Shown here: positions 1 to 10,107 of the stretch, piece after piece
How positions within the stretch are numbered: position 1 is the stretch's first letter
Layout of the letters: every line of letters begins with the position of its first letter
Source of the DNA: Emiliania huxleyi CCMP1516
Taxonomy: Eukaryota > Haptophyta > Isochrysidales > Noelaerhabdaceae
DNA length: 64,000 bases
Assembly (NCBI RefSeq): GCF_000372725.1
Contig: NW_005202113.1
Location: 257,891-321,890 of the forward strand
Direction: 5' to 3'
Notes under the pieces: generated by a model
Told to the model about the DNA's origin: nothing
Database searches by the model: none
The model's input: the letters and a program-made list of their open reading frames with translations, nothing else
Translations under genes and position numbers: made by a program

Positions 1-414
1 GGCGTGCGGTCGCCGGTCCGTGTTCACAGCATACTCCACGAGAACGAGGTCGACGTGGCCGCGCGGCAGATGCTGCTTCACGCAGTGCTCCATGTAGGTG
101 GGTCCAGTGCCCGGGACGCCGCCGTTGAGCATCGAATGGTTGCTCGGGTGGAGCAGCCGCAACGCAGCCAAGATCTTCCTGTGGTACAGGTACCCCAGCC
201 CTTTTTCGCTGCCTTTCATGGTCCGGTAGCTCGAGCCCGCCGTCACCGAGCCGCCGATGGCTGCCATTGCGAGACCCTCGCCACGGCGCAGCTTGGCGCG
301 AAGGCAGGCGAGGCGCGAGTCGTCGCCGACGAGCTCGGTCGAGTTTGCGATCTGCGCCGCGCTGAGAAGCGGCTCTTTTCCTGGCCACACGACGCGCGCG
401 TGGACCGTCGTCAT
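1..414 (-). CDS. SGNH/GDSL-type hydrolase, 3' truncated by window edge
   Basis: The minus strand is open from an ATG at 414 to base 1 (138 codons, no stop), with an in-frame stop at 457-459 just upstream, so this start is likely. The product contains AAIGGSVTAGSSY at about residues 54-66, which matches block I of SGNH/GDSL hydrolases (the nucleophile serine is in GGSVTAG). Near the end it has VPGTGPTYMEHC and DLVLVEYAVN, matching the later Gly/Asn blocks of this fold. The catalytic Asp-His block would lie left of the window. Family membership is well supported. The substrate (esterase, lipase or polysaccharide deacetylase) cannot be told. Confidence 0.8.
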   Translation of the reverse strand, partial: MTTVHARVVWPGKEPLLSAAQIANSTELVGDDSRLACLRAKLRRGEGLAMAAIGGSVTAGSSYRTMKGSEKGLGYLYHRKILAALRLLHPSNHSMLNGGVPGTGPTYMEHCVKQHLPRGHVDLVLVEYAVNTDRRPHA

Positions 415-1102
415 GAACCGGCGGTGACGGCCGACCGACCGCGGCAAACTCGCACGTCACCAACCTAGCGAGACGCGAAGGCCACCCCACCACCCCCGCC
501 GCCACCGCCGTGCCGCTGCGGCGGGATCTATCAGCCATCTATCTAAACAAAAGTTCTGTGAAACGAATCATGGGCCGTAGATACTGCAGCTTGTACTTGT
601 GTTAGTGCCCAGAGCGCGCCAGTCCCGTGCCCAGTGCTATTCGACAGATTCTTTCCCGTTCGTTGAGAAAGAGGCTTGGGTACTTGCAGTGTAAGGGAAA
701 ATTTTCCTGTCCCGTGCCCTATGTACAAAAAGAAAGAAAATTGAAAAACGGAGGGAGGGTGCAATTGGAGCACTTGGAGTGCAGTCATTTCCACTACAGC
801 TTCTTTTCCTCACGACCTTCCGGTAGGGATCCACGATTGTGATGTTAGAGGTGGGTTAAGAGGGAGATACGCGCAGGGACGGGATCCCTACCGGGATTGC
901 GCTGAAATCCTGCACGCCGATAAGTGCATCGCTGCTGCGAGCAGGATGCCCCAAACGGACCTGCAGTCTCTCCAATGTAAGGAGAAGTGCGGCGCTCCGC
1001 CGCACACGACGACCTGCGCCGCCATATTAATGGTGCGCCGATATTAGATGAGGCGAGACGAGCAATTGCCGGGTCGATTTAACCCAACCAAGTTGATCGT
1101 AG
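415..1102. other. intergenic, no gene seen
   Basis: No supportable coding region. It holds an A/T-richer patch (about 700-760) and, read on the minus strand, a TGACTGC/CTCCAAGTGCTCCA motif followed by CTTTCTTT, related to sequence near 36970-37003. The short motif GTCCCGTGCCCAGTG also occurs here and, in variant form, near 22876 and 25768. The first exon of the downstream pentapeptide protein probably lies in the right-hand part but was not identified. Confidence 0.4.
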
Positions 1103-2616
1103 GCCGCCACGCTCTCGTGCGTCGACACTCGCGCGCTGACTGGCCCTGATTGCCCTTCCGGGTGCACCGAATGCTGTAAGGAAGGGCACACCGCGATCGG
1201 CTATGTTGGCTTGGAGTGGGGCCCGCCTCGGTCCGCCGTGAGATCTCGCCAGGGCGCCTGCCGCAAGGCGGACGGCACAAAGGCAAGTGTGGACGAGAAG
1301 TGGGGGCTCAAAGACGTCGCAGCCTGCCGGGACGCGTGCGAGAAGAGCGACATATGCGTGGCGATCGAGTTCTCCAAGCCGGAGCCCGCATCTGGCCGCG
1401 CCATCTCCAAGTGTGCCATGCTCAAGGAGGACCCCTACAAGATGGTGCCCCTCGACGGCGTCGTCTGCCTCGTCAAACCTCTCGCGGGCTGGGCACGCTC
1501 GTACTCCTCGGTCAACCTGCCCGGTAGCAGCCGGGAGGCGGGCCGCTTCCGCCGTGCGGTCTGTGGCGGCGGCAAGCACTGCCAGAACCTGGCAACTTGC
1601 GTGTGCTGCCGGCTGCTGCTGCCGAGCGCAGCGCCCATCGACTCGGGCTGCACGCACTTCCGCGAATTCGACCTGCGCGGCGCCAACCTGTACAACTCCA
1701 AGCTCGACATGGGCGACTTCTCCGGCGCGCTGCTAAAAAGTAGTAGGCTGCCTTAGAGTTTAGCAGGCAACCTCAATTCCAAGACTTGACTCCTATCTCA
1801 CCGCCCAAGCGACTAGCGAAGGCGCGCTGCTCGACGGCGCCAATCTCCGCTCCGCCACGCTGCACGGAGCCAACTTCGAGTTTACGTCGCTCGACAAGGC
1901 AATGATGGACTCAGTGCGGCGAGAGAGAGACGCGCTCCGCTCGAGCCGCCGTTCCGGCCCCGCCGAGCCGCGCCGCCTCTTTGCAGGCGAGCGCCAACTC
2001 TAAGACCTCCTTCGAGCACGCGTCGCTCAAGGGGGCGAGCCTGCGCGGGGTGGGCCTTTCAAGTGCCTCGCTCAAGCACGCCTCCTTCGCACACGCTGAC
2101 CTCTCCCAGTCCGACCTCTCCGGGGTGAACGCCAACGACGCCAGCTTCGTCAATGCCACGCTCAGCTTCGCCTCGCTGACGGGTGCGAGCGGGCAGGGTC
2201 CCCACACCTCGTCACCATCGCACCAGAGCACACTCCGGAGGCTCTGCTCGCGTGCTTCCGTAGGCGTGATGGCGGAAAACGCGAACTTTTCGCTCGCCCG
2301 GCTGGACAACGCATTCTTCAGCGGCGGCAATCTGAAGGGCGCCTTTTTTCGAGGCGCGGACCTCACCGGCGCAAGTTTCAACGACGCCCTGATCGAGCAA
2401 GCCGACTTCACAGGCCTCCGCCTTCCCACATCCGCCACGAGTCGTATACGCCACCCCACGCCCCTCTCTGTGGCGAGACACTCAGCGCTTGTCGCCCACT
2501 CCACAGGCGCAAGAGGCATGGAGACGGCCAGCTGGGCTGGGTATACGGGCATTCCATACAACGCACCGCCCTCGATCCTCGGGTGCCCAGCGGCGGGGTG
2601 CGCGAGTGGGAGGTAG
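1103..2616 (+). CDS. Cys-rich/PAN-like plus pentapeptide-repeat protein, multi-exon
   Basis: The frame is open from a TAG acceptor at 1100-1102. Proposed introns are 1729-1816 (GC-AG), 1914-1986 (GT-AG), 2183-2263 (GT-AG) and 2414-2506 (GC-AG); removing them keeps one frame to the stop at 2616. The N-terminal part is cysteine-rich (CPSGCTECC, then C-x8-C spacing with CVAIEF and a final VCLVK), resembling a PAN/Apple-type extracellular module. The C-terminal half is a run of A(D/N/S)LxG pentapeptides such as FDLRGANLYNSKLD, LKGASLRGVGL, GADLTGASFND, which fold as a right-handed beta-helix. The initiator exon, probably with a signal peptide, was not found. An extracellular location is an inference and the function is unknown. 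Confidence 0.72.
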
Positions 2617-3108
2617 AGCGAGCTGGCCACTTGCTGAGCTCGCGGACACCGCGCCCCTGACGGCGCACACACGCCGACACGGAGACCAGACACCTGCGCT
2701 GTGTGAGCCGTACCACTAAAACACATCGTCGAAACCTGCAACCTTCTACCCTCTCATCAAATAAGTGGCGATATGTGTTTCTTCCACCTCGTCTCTCACA
2801 CTGACGACCGAGCGTCGCGACTCTCGTCCAAAATATATCTCCGCCACTCCGGGTCCGGGTCCGGAGACCGAGAGCGAGACCCTCGCCCCGCTCCCGGCTC
2901 GCCCGCAGCCCCGCACACCTCCCCGCGGCGCCCCCGCGAGCCGGCGTCTCTGCCGTCTCTGGCTCTCTAGTCCGGGGATATTACACAGCACACCGTTTTT
3001 TACATTATACGAATATTCGTCGGCTATACTACGACGAGCGCTGCTGTAAGTGCCCTTCTTCCCTGCTTGCTGCGGCTCACACCTTTTCCACGTCGCACTC
3101 TTTTTCGC
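2617..3108. other. intergenic, no gene seen
   Basis: Contains short G+C-rich open frames on both strands with no recognisable motif, then an A/T-richer stretch around 2990-3040. It separates the convergent ends of the pentapeptide-repeat gene and the unknown minus-strand ORF. Confidence 0.4.
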
Positions 3109-3867
3109 TCACACTCCTAACGCCGCCTCGACGGCCTGCTGTTGGTAGACCTGGGCTGATTGTGACGACGAGCGCGACGAATCGAGCTCATAGTCCGATC
3201 GACTCGGACTCGACGGAGACGGCGATTGGGGATGAATGCTCCAGCGTGGCTCTGCCCTTGCCAGTCGCACACCAGTGTGCGAAAGGGGGTCTCGAGACAC
3301 GGCAAGCACGTCGCGAGCCAATGAGGATCCGTCGCCCGCGACCTGCCGAAGCGGCTCGTTGCGCGGCGCCGCCAGTAGCTCCTCGGAAATGGCAATGAAG
3401 CGCCCGTCATTGTACGGCCTGCAGGGACGCTCGGCGCCGTGGCCAACAATGGGCTTCCGAACGCGTCGTTCGGGACGAGCTGGTCGCTCAGGCCAGATCA
3501 GTCGTCTCTTGGGAGGCGGAAGCTTCTCGCGCCGCGGCGACGTGATCGTCTTGGGTATGACGAGCTTGCCCGGCGCGGCTTCCCTCGGTGAGACGTGTGG
3601 CAGCCATCCGCCTTCGTTGAACGTTGCGGTGAGTGACTTGTCGAGCACTCCGAGCCCATGCTTGTTGTGCTTCTGCTGGTGCTTGGGGGGGACGATATCT
3701 CGTCCCATGCTGAGGTTCGCACAGAGCCAAGTCGGGTTGGCGCGACGCCAATTGCACCCGCTCAAGTTTGATCGTTCGCGAGGTCGCCCGTGTTGTTGCT
3801 CCTCGTCGTGGTACTCGAGTACGTGGGATGTTGTTGCCTGTGTCGTAGATGTAGAGACCGCGTGCAT
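3109..3867 (-). CDS. hypothetical protein, single exon
   Basis: A 252-residue open frame with a balanced composition (Trp, Tyr, Asn and His spread along it), unlike the Arg/Ala-rich shadow frames opposite. It has a basic middle section (KTITSPRREKLPPPKRRLI), a conserved-looking YNDGRFIAISEELL segment around residue 150 and a Ser-rich tail. No signal peptide or membrane segment is visible. No family is recognised. The competing plus-strand frame (3236-3901) looks less protein-like, so the minus strand is preferred, but only moderately. Confidence 0.45.
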   Translation of the reverse strand: MHAVSTSTTQATTSHVLEYHDEEQQHGRPRERSNLSGCNWRRANPTWLCANLSMGRDIVPPKHQQKHNKHGLGVLDKSLTATFNEGGWLPHVSPREAAPGKLVIPKTITSPRREKLPPPKRRLIWPERPARPERRVRKPIVGHGAERPCRPYNDGRFIAISEELLAAPRNEPLRQVAGDGSSLARDVLAVSRDPLSHTGVRLARAEPRWSIHPQSPSPSSPSRSDYELDSSRSSSQSAQVYQQQAVEAALGV

Positions 3868-4646
3868 CAGATCAGTGGAAGGGGGGGATTGGCATGGTTA
3901 ATTAGTCATTTCATTGAACTTTCGCAGCTCCGCTGCAGCTGAACCAACAACATCCTACAGCTTGGTAGCGCCGGGCCCTTTCAAAAATAAAAAAATCGTG
4001 GAGCCGCACTGACTGTCGTTGCTGTCTCTCCCTTTCTCGACTGTCTGTGTGGTGGAAAAGAAAGAAAGAACATAGGCAACCCAGAGGGAGGATGGGTGGG
4101 AGGACGGCACGCCGCCACCACACAGGGATTTTAAGCCTTGTGTGGTGGTGCTTGTGCGCCTTCGCCCAGTTGCGTTTTTTGCGTGAACAAGCGACCGCGC
4201 GACGGCGACGGCGGCTACGGCTGCCGCTGCCGCGCTTCTCGTGCTGCTGCTGCCTCTGCTGCGGCTACTGCCAAAGCTGCAGCTGCGGCCGCACCACCCG
4301 GCGAGGCCATCCTCGCGCGCACGGACGCTACAGGCGCGGGCGCGGGGGTATGAGGCGGAGATGATGGAGGCGCTCAATTGAGCGCCTCCCTCTCTCTCCG
4401 GCTGCGCGCCTGACCGGTGCAGCCTCCGAGTCGGCGTCTAGCGCGCGAGAGAAGGTTTTTGCTCGCCTTCCCTGGGACCCCGTTTTGCGTGACTGTCTCT
4501 GTGCGATTTCGGGCCCGGGGTTGTGCGTTTATGTGAAAAGCCGTATTTTCTTCTCATACAAGGCTGTGAACGAGCCCCGGGCCGGCGCGAGTCGGCGCGC
4601 ATCATTAAGCCAGAAGGTGAACGAGCGCCAGAGTGCGAGTAGCACA
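3868..4646. other. intergenic with a SINE-like repeat fragment
   Basis: Promoter-side region of two divergent genes. It contains repeat copy 4051-4135 (listed separately) and a CTG/GCN-rich patch at about 4190-4300. No supportable coding sequence. Confidence 0.4.
4051..4135 (-). repeat. SINE-like dispersed repeat, copy A
   Basis: Matches 27401-27479 closely over about 80 bases, including the block GGACGGCACGCCGCCACCAC and a shared ACACAGGGATTTTAAG. Read on the minus strand it ends in a CTTTCTTTCTTTTCC tail, hence the SINE-like label; no RNA polymerase III promoter box was identified. Related, more diverged copies lie at 5716-5810, 29929-29990, 33965-34048 and 37078-37160. Confidence 0.6.
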
Positions 4647-5705
4647 ATGGTAGGCCAAGCCTCGAAAGCTGCGGACATGCGCGCCGGCAACGTCCCCAAG
4701 CCTGGCATGAAGGCGATGAACGGTGGCGGCGGCTCGGTGAGCCGCTCATCCCAGAAGTACGTTGCGCGAGCTGCTGAGAAGCCGAAGGCCAAGCCAAAGG
4801 GCCTGACGCATGGGCAAATGGTGATGCAGTGGGAGGCGAACGGGCGCGACGCCGAAGGAAAACTCATCAAGCACACGCCCAAAAAGCAAGGCTGGACAAA
4901 GGACGAGATCAACCGGGCGCGCGACCGAGCAGATGCGGAGCGGCGGCGGGCTGCGGAGCAGGCTGCAGTGACCACGACGCCAGCCGGCGCTGCTGGCGAG
5001 GCAGTCGAGACCGCGGAGGGCGTGCCAGCGCACGAGCTAGCGCGTGCACGCCTGCGCGAGCTGGCGCATGCGCTGCAGACTGGCGCAAAGGGCGCGGCCG
5101 GCGGCGGCGCAGAGGGCGCGAGCGCGGCCGAGGGTGCGGGCGCGAGCTGTGAGCCGCCGCCGGAGGAGCAGTGGGCGATTGCCGAGTGCCGCCGGTCACA
5201 GCTCGAGGAGCTCGAGTGCCTCGAGGCGATGTTCGCCGACGAGTTTGTGCTCGTGTCGAGCGCCGGCGGGGTGGAGCGGCTGCGGGAGCTGAGCGAGTCG
5301 CTCGGGGAGGACGCCGCGGGCACGGATGCCGCCGCGCTGCGGGAGGTCGCCGCCCACCCTCCGCTCGAGTGCTCTCTACAGCTCACCGCCCATGGGGAGC
5401 GGCCGGCGGCGGAGGAGGGGGAGCGGGCGGTCCCGTTGGTTGCGTCGATCCTGCTCCGCGTGCGACTGCCGGTCGAGTACCCGAAGACGCCACCAGTGCT
5501 GGCCATCGAGGACGTGATGGTGACCACGCAGGAGCCGCTCGGCAGGGACAAGATGCTCACGACCGTGGCGAGACTGAACGAGGATGCGCTCGTGGCGGCA
5601 ATGCTGGAGCGGGCGGCCGCGACGCTCCCCGAGCCCTGCATCTATGAGGTGGCGACTTGCCTGACGGAGAGCGCACTCGAGGCGGTGGGGCACTCGTGGG
5701 TATGA
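4647..5705 (+). CDS. RWD-domain protein
   Basis: Single exon of 352 residues from the ATG at 4647. The frame is open to 4485, but that upstream part reads like leader sequence. Residues 1-130 are basic and low-complexity (KPKAKPKGLTHGQMVMQWE, TKDEINRARDRADAERRR). The C-terminal 180 residues form an RWD domain: RSQLEELECLEAMFADEF begins the first helix, the strands include LECSLQLTAHGE and ASILLRVRLPVEYP, and the characteristic YPxxPP turn is EYPKTPPVLAIED. RWD domains are protein-interaction folds related to E2 ubiquitin enzymes, as in GCN2 and RWDD proteins. There is no kinase or RING domain here, so a partner cannot be named. Confidence 0.85.
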   Translation: MVGQASKAADMRAGNVPKPGMKAMNGGGGSVSRSSQKYVARAAEKPKAKPKGLTHGQMVMQWEANGRDAEGKLIKHTPKKQGWTKDEINRARDRADAERRRAAEQAAVTTTPAGAAGEAVETAEGVPAHELARARLRELAHALQTGAKGAAGGGAEGASAAEGAGASCEPPPEEQWAIAECRRSQLEELECLEAMFADEFVLVSSAGGVERLRELSESLGEDAAGTDAAALREVAAHPPLECSLQLTAHGERPAAEEGERAVPLVASILLRVRLPVEYPKTPPVLAIEDVMVTTQEPLGRDKMLTTVARLNEDALVAAMLERAAATLPEPCIYEVATCLTESALEAVGHSWV

Positions 5706-5715
5706 TCCATTCAAA

Positions 5716-5810
5716 GCGGGCAAAGAAAGAAAGAAAGCAAACAGGCACACCCAAACCAGGGATGGGGGAAGAGGACAGGGTCCACACCTGCACGAGCAGG
5801 ATTTTGGAAG
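5716..5810 (-). repeat. SINE-like dispersed repeat, copy C
   Basis: About 90 bases immediately 3' of the RWD gene, closely related to 37078-37160; the two share CACACCTGCACG/CACCTGCACGCG followed by GAGCAGGATTTTGGAAG. On the minus strand the copy ends in a CTTTCTTTCTTT tail. Confidence 0.55.
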
Positions 5811-5904
5811 CACAGGTTCAACCGTCCGCGAATTCTTTTTTGTGCACTTATGAAAAAAACTCTCCACCGCGGGAGCCTTTCGAAGCCCAGAAGAACGTCA
5901 GAAA

Positions 5905-7967
5905 ATGCTCCTCCCACTGCTTGTCTCCGCCGCTGCCACAGCCGACACCTCTGACCACGAGCTCGCGCAGCGGCTCAAGCTGTCGCTCTGGCAGCGCGGA
6001 GTGTTGGAGTGCGGTGCCGACGGCTGTGGAGCGAGCTCTGCGGAGTTCCCGCGCCTCGCCGCCACCTGGCTTTCTCAGCAGCACCTTCCCATCGTCCGGC
6101 TTCGGGGCGGCGCCGACGGGTGCGGCGGCACGTCGTGCGAACCGCCCTCGGCCAGTCTCGATGCCCTGCGCGCGGAGCTGGGCGAAGAGTTTGCCGCAGC
6201 GCTTGACCAGAATGAAGCGGACCACGCCGACGACTGTGCAGCTAGCTGCGAGTCCTTCTACTGCGGTCCGGGCGCGCAGCTGCCGGCCGGAGCGGCCGAG
6301 GCGCGGTCCCACTCGATGGGGTCCGTCCCACCCGAGGAGTGTGCACCACGCCAGGCTCTCTTCTCCCTCGCAGCCTGGTCTCGGACTCGTCTGTGCCTGC
6401 AAAGTAGGACTTCGCCGACGCCTTCAAGTTCCCGCTCGATCTGATCCGCGTGACGGCCAGCCCGCTAATCCCGCCCGATGAGGCGGAGGCGGCAGTCGCG
6501 GTCGCCAACGAGGAAGGGATGAGCAGCAACGAGTACGCTTCTGGAAAGTACAAGCTCGGCGGAGACTGGGTCAAGAAGATGCCACGCACCCGCGCCTGGT
6601 TCCAGCTCGCTTTTGGCCGGCGGCGGCTGGGCTGTGACCGGCGCCTCTGCACGCCTCCTGCCTTTGCGGGTAGGTTCAACTCGCGTCTGGAGTCGCTCAT
6701 CTTTCCTACGATCGCCGCGCTGTTCCCCGAGATTGTCTCCTCCGCCTCCGTGCTGCGCGCACACTCCGTGGCGATACTCAAGTACAACTCGAGCCACCCG
6801 CGCACGGATGTCCACGTCGACGACGGCTCGTCCGAATTTAGCCGAGATGAGCCGACATGAGCCGACAGACAAGTGCGGTTTCAGACACCACAGGCTTGCT
6901 ACTGATGGGCCTGGGCCAGGAGAGCGACAGAGAGCCATGCCGTTCACAAGCTCGGCCCGCGCGACGCAGGCATCCTCGCCATGACGCTCGCCCTCTCGCC
7001 GCGCGCAAACTACACCGGCGGAGGCACCTTCTTCGAGCACCTCGGCGAAGGGTGCGCCCCGCCGACGGAGCGCAACTCCCTCCCGAGCCTTCTCGGAGCC
7101 TGCGCCGCCGCCCCGTAGGTCTGTCCTGCCGATGGAGCAGGGCCACTGCACCTTCCGGCCGGGCTCGGTGCGGCACGGCGGCCACCCCGTCACGGCGGGC
7201 GAGCGGTACATCCTCGGCGCCTTCTTGCTCATCGAGGACCGCGTCGAGCACGTCCGCCGGCTGCAGAACCAGGGGCGTGCTGCGCGGGGCCGCGGTGCCG
7301 CAGAGGAGCCGAGAGGAGCAAAGACGCGCGGAGCTGTCTCTGTTGACGCGGTGGCTTGGCCCCACCAGGCGACCTCGCGAGGGCGAGGCGGCTCTTCAAG
7401 TGGGCGCTCAAGCTCAACCCTCGCTGCGCGACGTGCCTCAAGAATTGGGCCGAGGCCATCACGGCGCAGGCGAGCGGCGGGCCGCTGTCGCCCGCGCTGG
7501 CCGACGCGGCGGAGGAGAAGCTGCGCCGCAGCCTCGCGCTGCTCCCCGAGGACAGCGACGCCTGGTACTCGCTGGGTAGGGTGCTGAGCGAGCGGGGGAA
7601 CAGGGAGGGGGCGGTGGAGGCGTACCGCCGCTCGCTCGCTATCACGAGCGACGACGCCGATGCCTGCTTCAACCTGGCGGTGCTCGTCGGCGACGGCGGC
7701 GACGCCAGCGAGGAGATCGCGCTGCTGCGGAGGGCGCTCTCCGCCAAGCCGGACCACGGCCAGGCGTGGGGCAACCTCGGCGTCGCCCTCGCGTCTGCCG
7801 GCGACCTCGACGCGGCGGAGGAGCCTTTCCACAACGCCGTGCGCTTCGACCCGAGCGCGAAAAACTGGATCAATCTGGCCAGGCTGCACCAGGCGAAGGG
7901 GCGGGCGCCACAAGCAAAGGCGGCCATGGCGGAGGCGCAGGCGCTAGGGGGCGCGCGACAGAGCTGA
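5905..7967 (+). CDS. prolyl 4-hydroxylase-type 2OG-Fe(II) oxygenase with C-terminal TPR repeats
   Basis: Multi-exon. The first exon starts MLLPLLVSAAATADTSDHE, a plausible signal peptide. Later exons give DFADAFKFPLDLIRV, FNSRLESLIFPTIAALFP and then the 2OG-oxygenase core: HVDDG at about 6818-6832 supplies the HxD iron ligands, TGGGTFFE is the core strand, and VRHGGHPVTAGERYILGAF at about 7173-7230 supplies the distal His and the 2-oxoglutarate-binding Arg. After one more intron come TPR-like helices (WALKLNPRCATCLKNWAEA, DAWYSLGRVLSERGNREGA, DACFNLAVL, QAWGNLGVALASAGDLDAA, NWINLARLHQAKG). Prolyl 4-hydroxylases modify secreted proteins in the ER. Exon junctions near 6318-6409, 6595-6671, 6831-6980, 7048-7114 and 7281-7367 are approximate. 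The TPR part could in principle be a second gene, but no start codon context separates it. Confidence 0.72.
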
Positions 7968-8550
7968 CACGCAAGTACTCTACTCTCTAGTGGAGCGCGG
8001 CGCGGCGCATATGCGGACGCGCATGGTGCCACCCAGTAATGCACTCGGCAGCTGAGGGGAGGTCTATCCCCTACCACGTACGAGTAAGTTAGCAGTTACC
8101 AGAACAGCAGCTCCATATGACAGCAGCCCCCGCGCGGCACCCGGTCCGGTTCTCTCGCGCCAAATGGCGCACAAGAGTGTGCTGTGTGGGGGGGTTCTTT
8201 TATTTTTAAGTCTTCTAAATCCTATATGGTAGTACCCAGACACCCCCATGTACGCAACTCAGAGTTCACAAGACCCGCACAGTGCATGGGACCCAGGAGG
8301 AAAAGGGTCAGTGTCTGAGAGTCAGTGCGGTCGGTGTTCGCCGAGCAAAATGCAGAGAGAACAGCCAGCCGTGCCTCGAGGCGCACGCGAGAGCGGTGGA
8401 GCCCCCGCCGCCGTCGTGCTGCGACGCTTGAGTCCGCCGTGGTTGCGATCCTGAAGCGCCGCGCGGCTTGCGTCACGCAGCGCACGGCGAATAGCGCCGA
8501 GCGGCGGCCAGCGGCGGGGCCGCCATGGCGGCGGTGCGAGCGCGGCTCCG
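7968..8550. other. intergenic between convergent genes
   Basis: Lies between the 3' ends of the oxygenase/TPR gene and the beta-domain gene. Contains an A/T-rich patch near 8195-8225. Open frames here are shadow-like and none is supported. Confidence 0.4.
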
Positions 8551-9743
8551 TCACACGGGGGCGGCCACGGAAGTGGGCTCCGCCTTTGCTCGCACCGCAC
8601 GCTGCGCCAGCGAGGCGACCGCCTTCAGCTCGGCGGCGATCTGCACATGCGTCTCTTGCAGCTGGGCAATCGACTGCGCGTGCGCATCGAGAGTCTCGCG
8701 GCAGCGGCGCTTGACGCCCTCGGCGGCGGCGTCCCCGCCGGGCGATGGGAGCGGCGGCGGCGGCATCGCGCGACCGAGCTTGGTGACGCTCTTCATCGGG
8801 TCGGTGACCACGCTGTGGGCAGAGGCACGCGCACGTCGCTCACGCGCCGCCGCGGGGCATGGGGCATGGGGCATGGGGCAGGGAGGGAGGGTGGGAGGGA
8901 GGGCAGGAGGGAGGGAGGACGAGGGAGGGTTGCCCTCGCCTGAGGAGCGGCTCGGTGCGCGTGAGCGACTCCTCCTGCGGAGCGACCTGGATGCGGAAGC
9001 GCTGCTTGTCGCGGTGGCTCGACCTATACGGCGATCCCCCTCCGCCGTGAGGCAGCGGCTCGACGGCGCTGGCGCGGCCCCGGCAGCGGCGCACAGGGAG
9101 GTGATTCGCAGCTTGAAGGTCGCGGCGCCCTGCAGCGCCACGACGTCCGTCTCGCCGACGAGCAGCGGCTCGGAGAGACTCGTCTGCCTGCAGAGGAACA
9201 CGCCCGCCCGTTACCGACGCTGCCCACCGCCCGGCGGCGCCGCGTCGCGTGTAAGGCGCTTGACGGCGGAGCCATTCTCGTACAGGAGAGTTGCGCGCAG
9301 CGGCAGCGAGCAGTCGACGATGGGCACATCCGCCGAGTCATGCACCCCAACCTTGAGCGTGAAGGGCCGCAGATTCGACACCACCAGCTCCTCCTCGCTC
9401 TCCCCGTTTTCGCGCGTCCTCATCTCCACCTTGTGCACGCGGTGCTCCAGGATGCGGAGCTTGCGGCCGCTGATGACGACGGCGGTGCTGCTGCAGCTGG
9501 GCGCGACCGTCGCGATCGCGGTCGTCGTCGCCGGCGCCGCCGCCGCCGCCGCCGGCGCGGAAGAGCCCGCCACCTCGCTGAGTCCTGCGCACGGCGGGTA
9601 AGGGCGTCGCGCGCGCGGCGGGTGGACGGCAAGTGCCGCGGACGCGCGCCTCCAATAAAGTCGATGTCCAGGATGTTGCCGCTCTGGGACCGGGTGAGCC
9701 GCACGTCCAGGCTGGGGGTGGTCCCGTTGCCGCTGGCGGCCAT
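8551..9743 (-). CDS. unknown protein with Ig-like beta-domain and C-terminal coiled coil
   Basis: Starts at the ATG at 9743 (MAASGNGTTPSLDVRLTR). Exon 2 resumes near 9588 and reads SGRKLRILEHRVHKVEMR, VSNLRPFTLKVGVHDS, PLRATLLYENGSAV. Splicing out a GT-AG intron at 9024-9094 joins ITSL to SSHRDKQRFRIQVAPQ, and a GC-AG intron at 8813-8939 joins EPLL to SVVTDPMKSVTKLGR. Further introns lie near 9598-9655 and 9195-9220. The strands (LLVGETDVVALQGAATFKL, then RFRIQV) resemble the beta-sandwich of plant calmodulin-binding protein 60, where the gain is described as an early strand set followed by an RFRI segment, but the match is only by layout. The tail (LDAHAQSIAQLQETHVQIAAEL) is a predicted coiled coil. 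The gene and its introns are well supported, the family is not. Confidence 0.62.
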
Positions 9744-10107
9744 GTTCCAACAGCTGCTGGGGCCAGCGCGACGGAAGCTTGCAGGAAACGACGTCTCGAC
9801 GTGTGCAGGCGAGAGAAAGCCACAGATGTATTTTCTTTTTCCGAAAGTGAGTTCTTTTGGTAACCCCGAAGTTTTCAAATCAATTTTGCCACACATGAAA
9901 TCGTGGGGTCGCTTCAGTCCCAGCTTCAGTCCCCCCGTGGACCGACCCTCAAGAAAGCGATTTATGACAATAGAACAAGGAGGCCCGGGGCGGGGGTCGG
10001 GAGGGGCATGTATGTATGTATGTAGGAAGGTGAACAGTCAGGCTCGGACTGGACACCGACGCGGTATGGGTCGGAGTGAAAAAGAGAAACGCGGTCAACA
10101 CGTGTAC

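Noticed and set aside
9340-10107. Upstream part of the parvulin reading frame
   Set aside because: The frame is open to 9340 but the translation there is low-complexity and overlaps the first exons of the minus-strand beta-domain gene. The signal-like leader starts at 10108.
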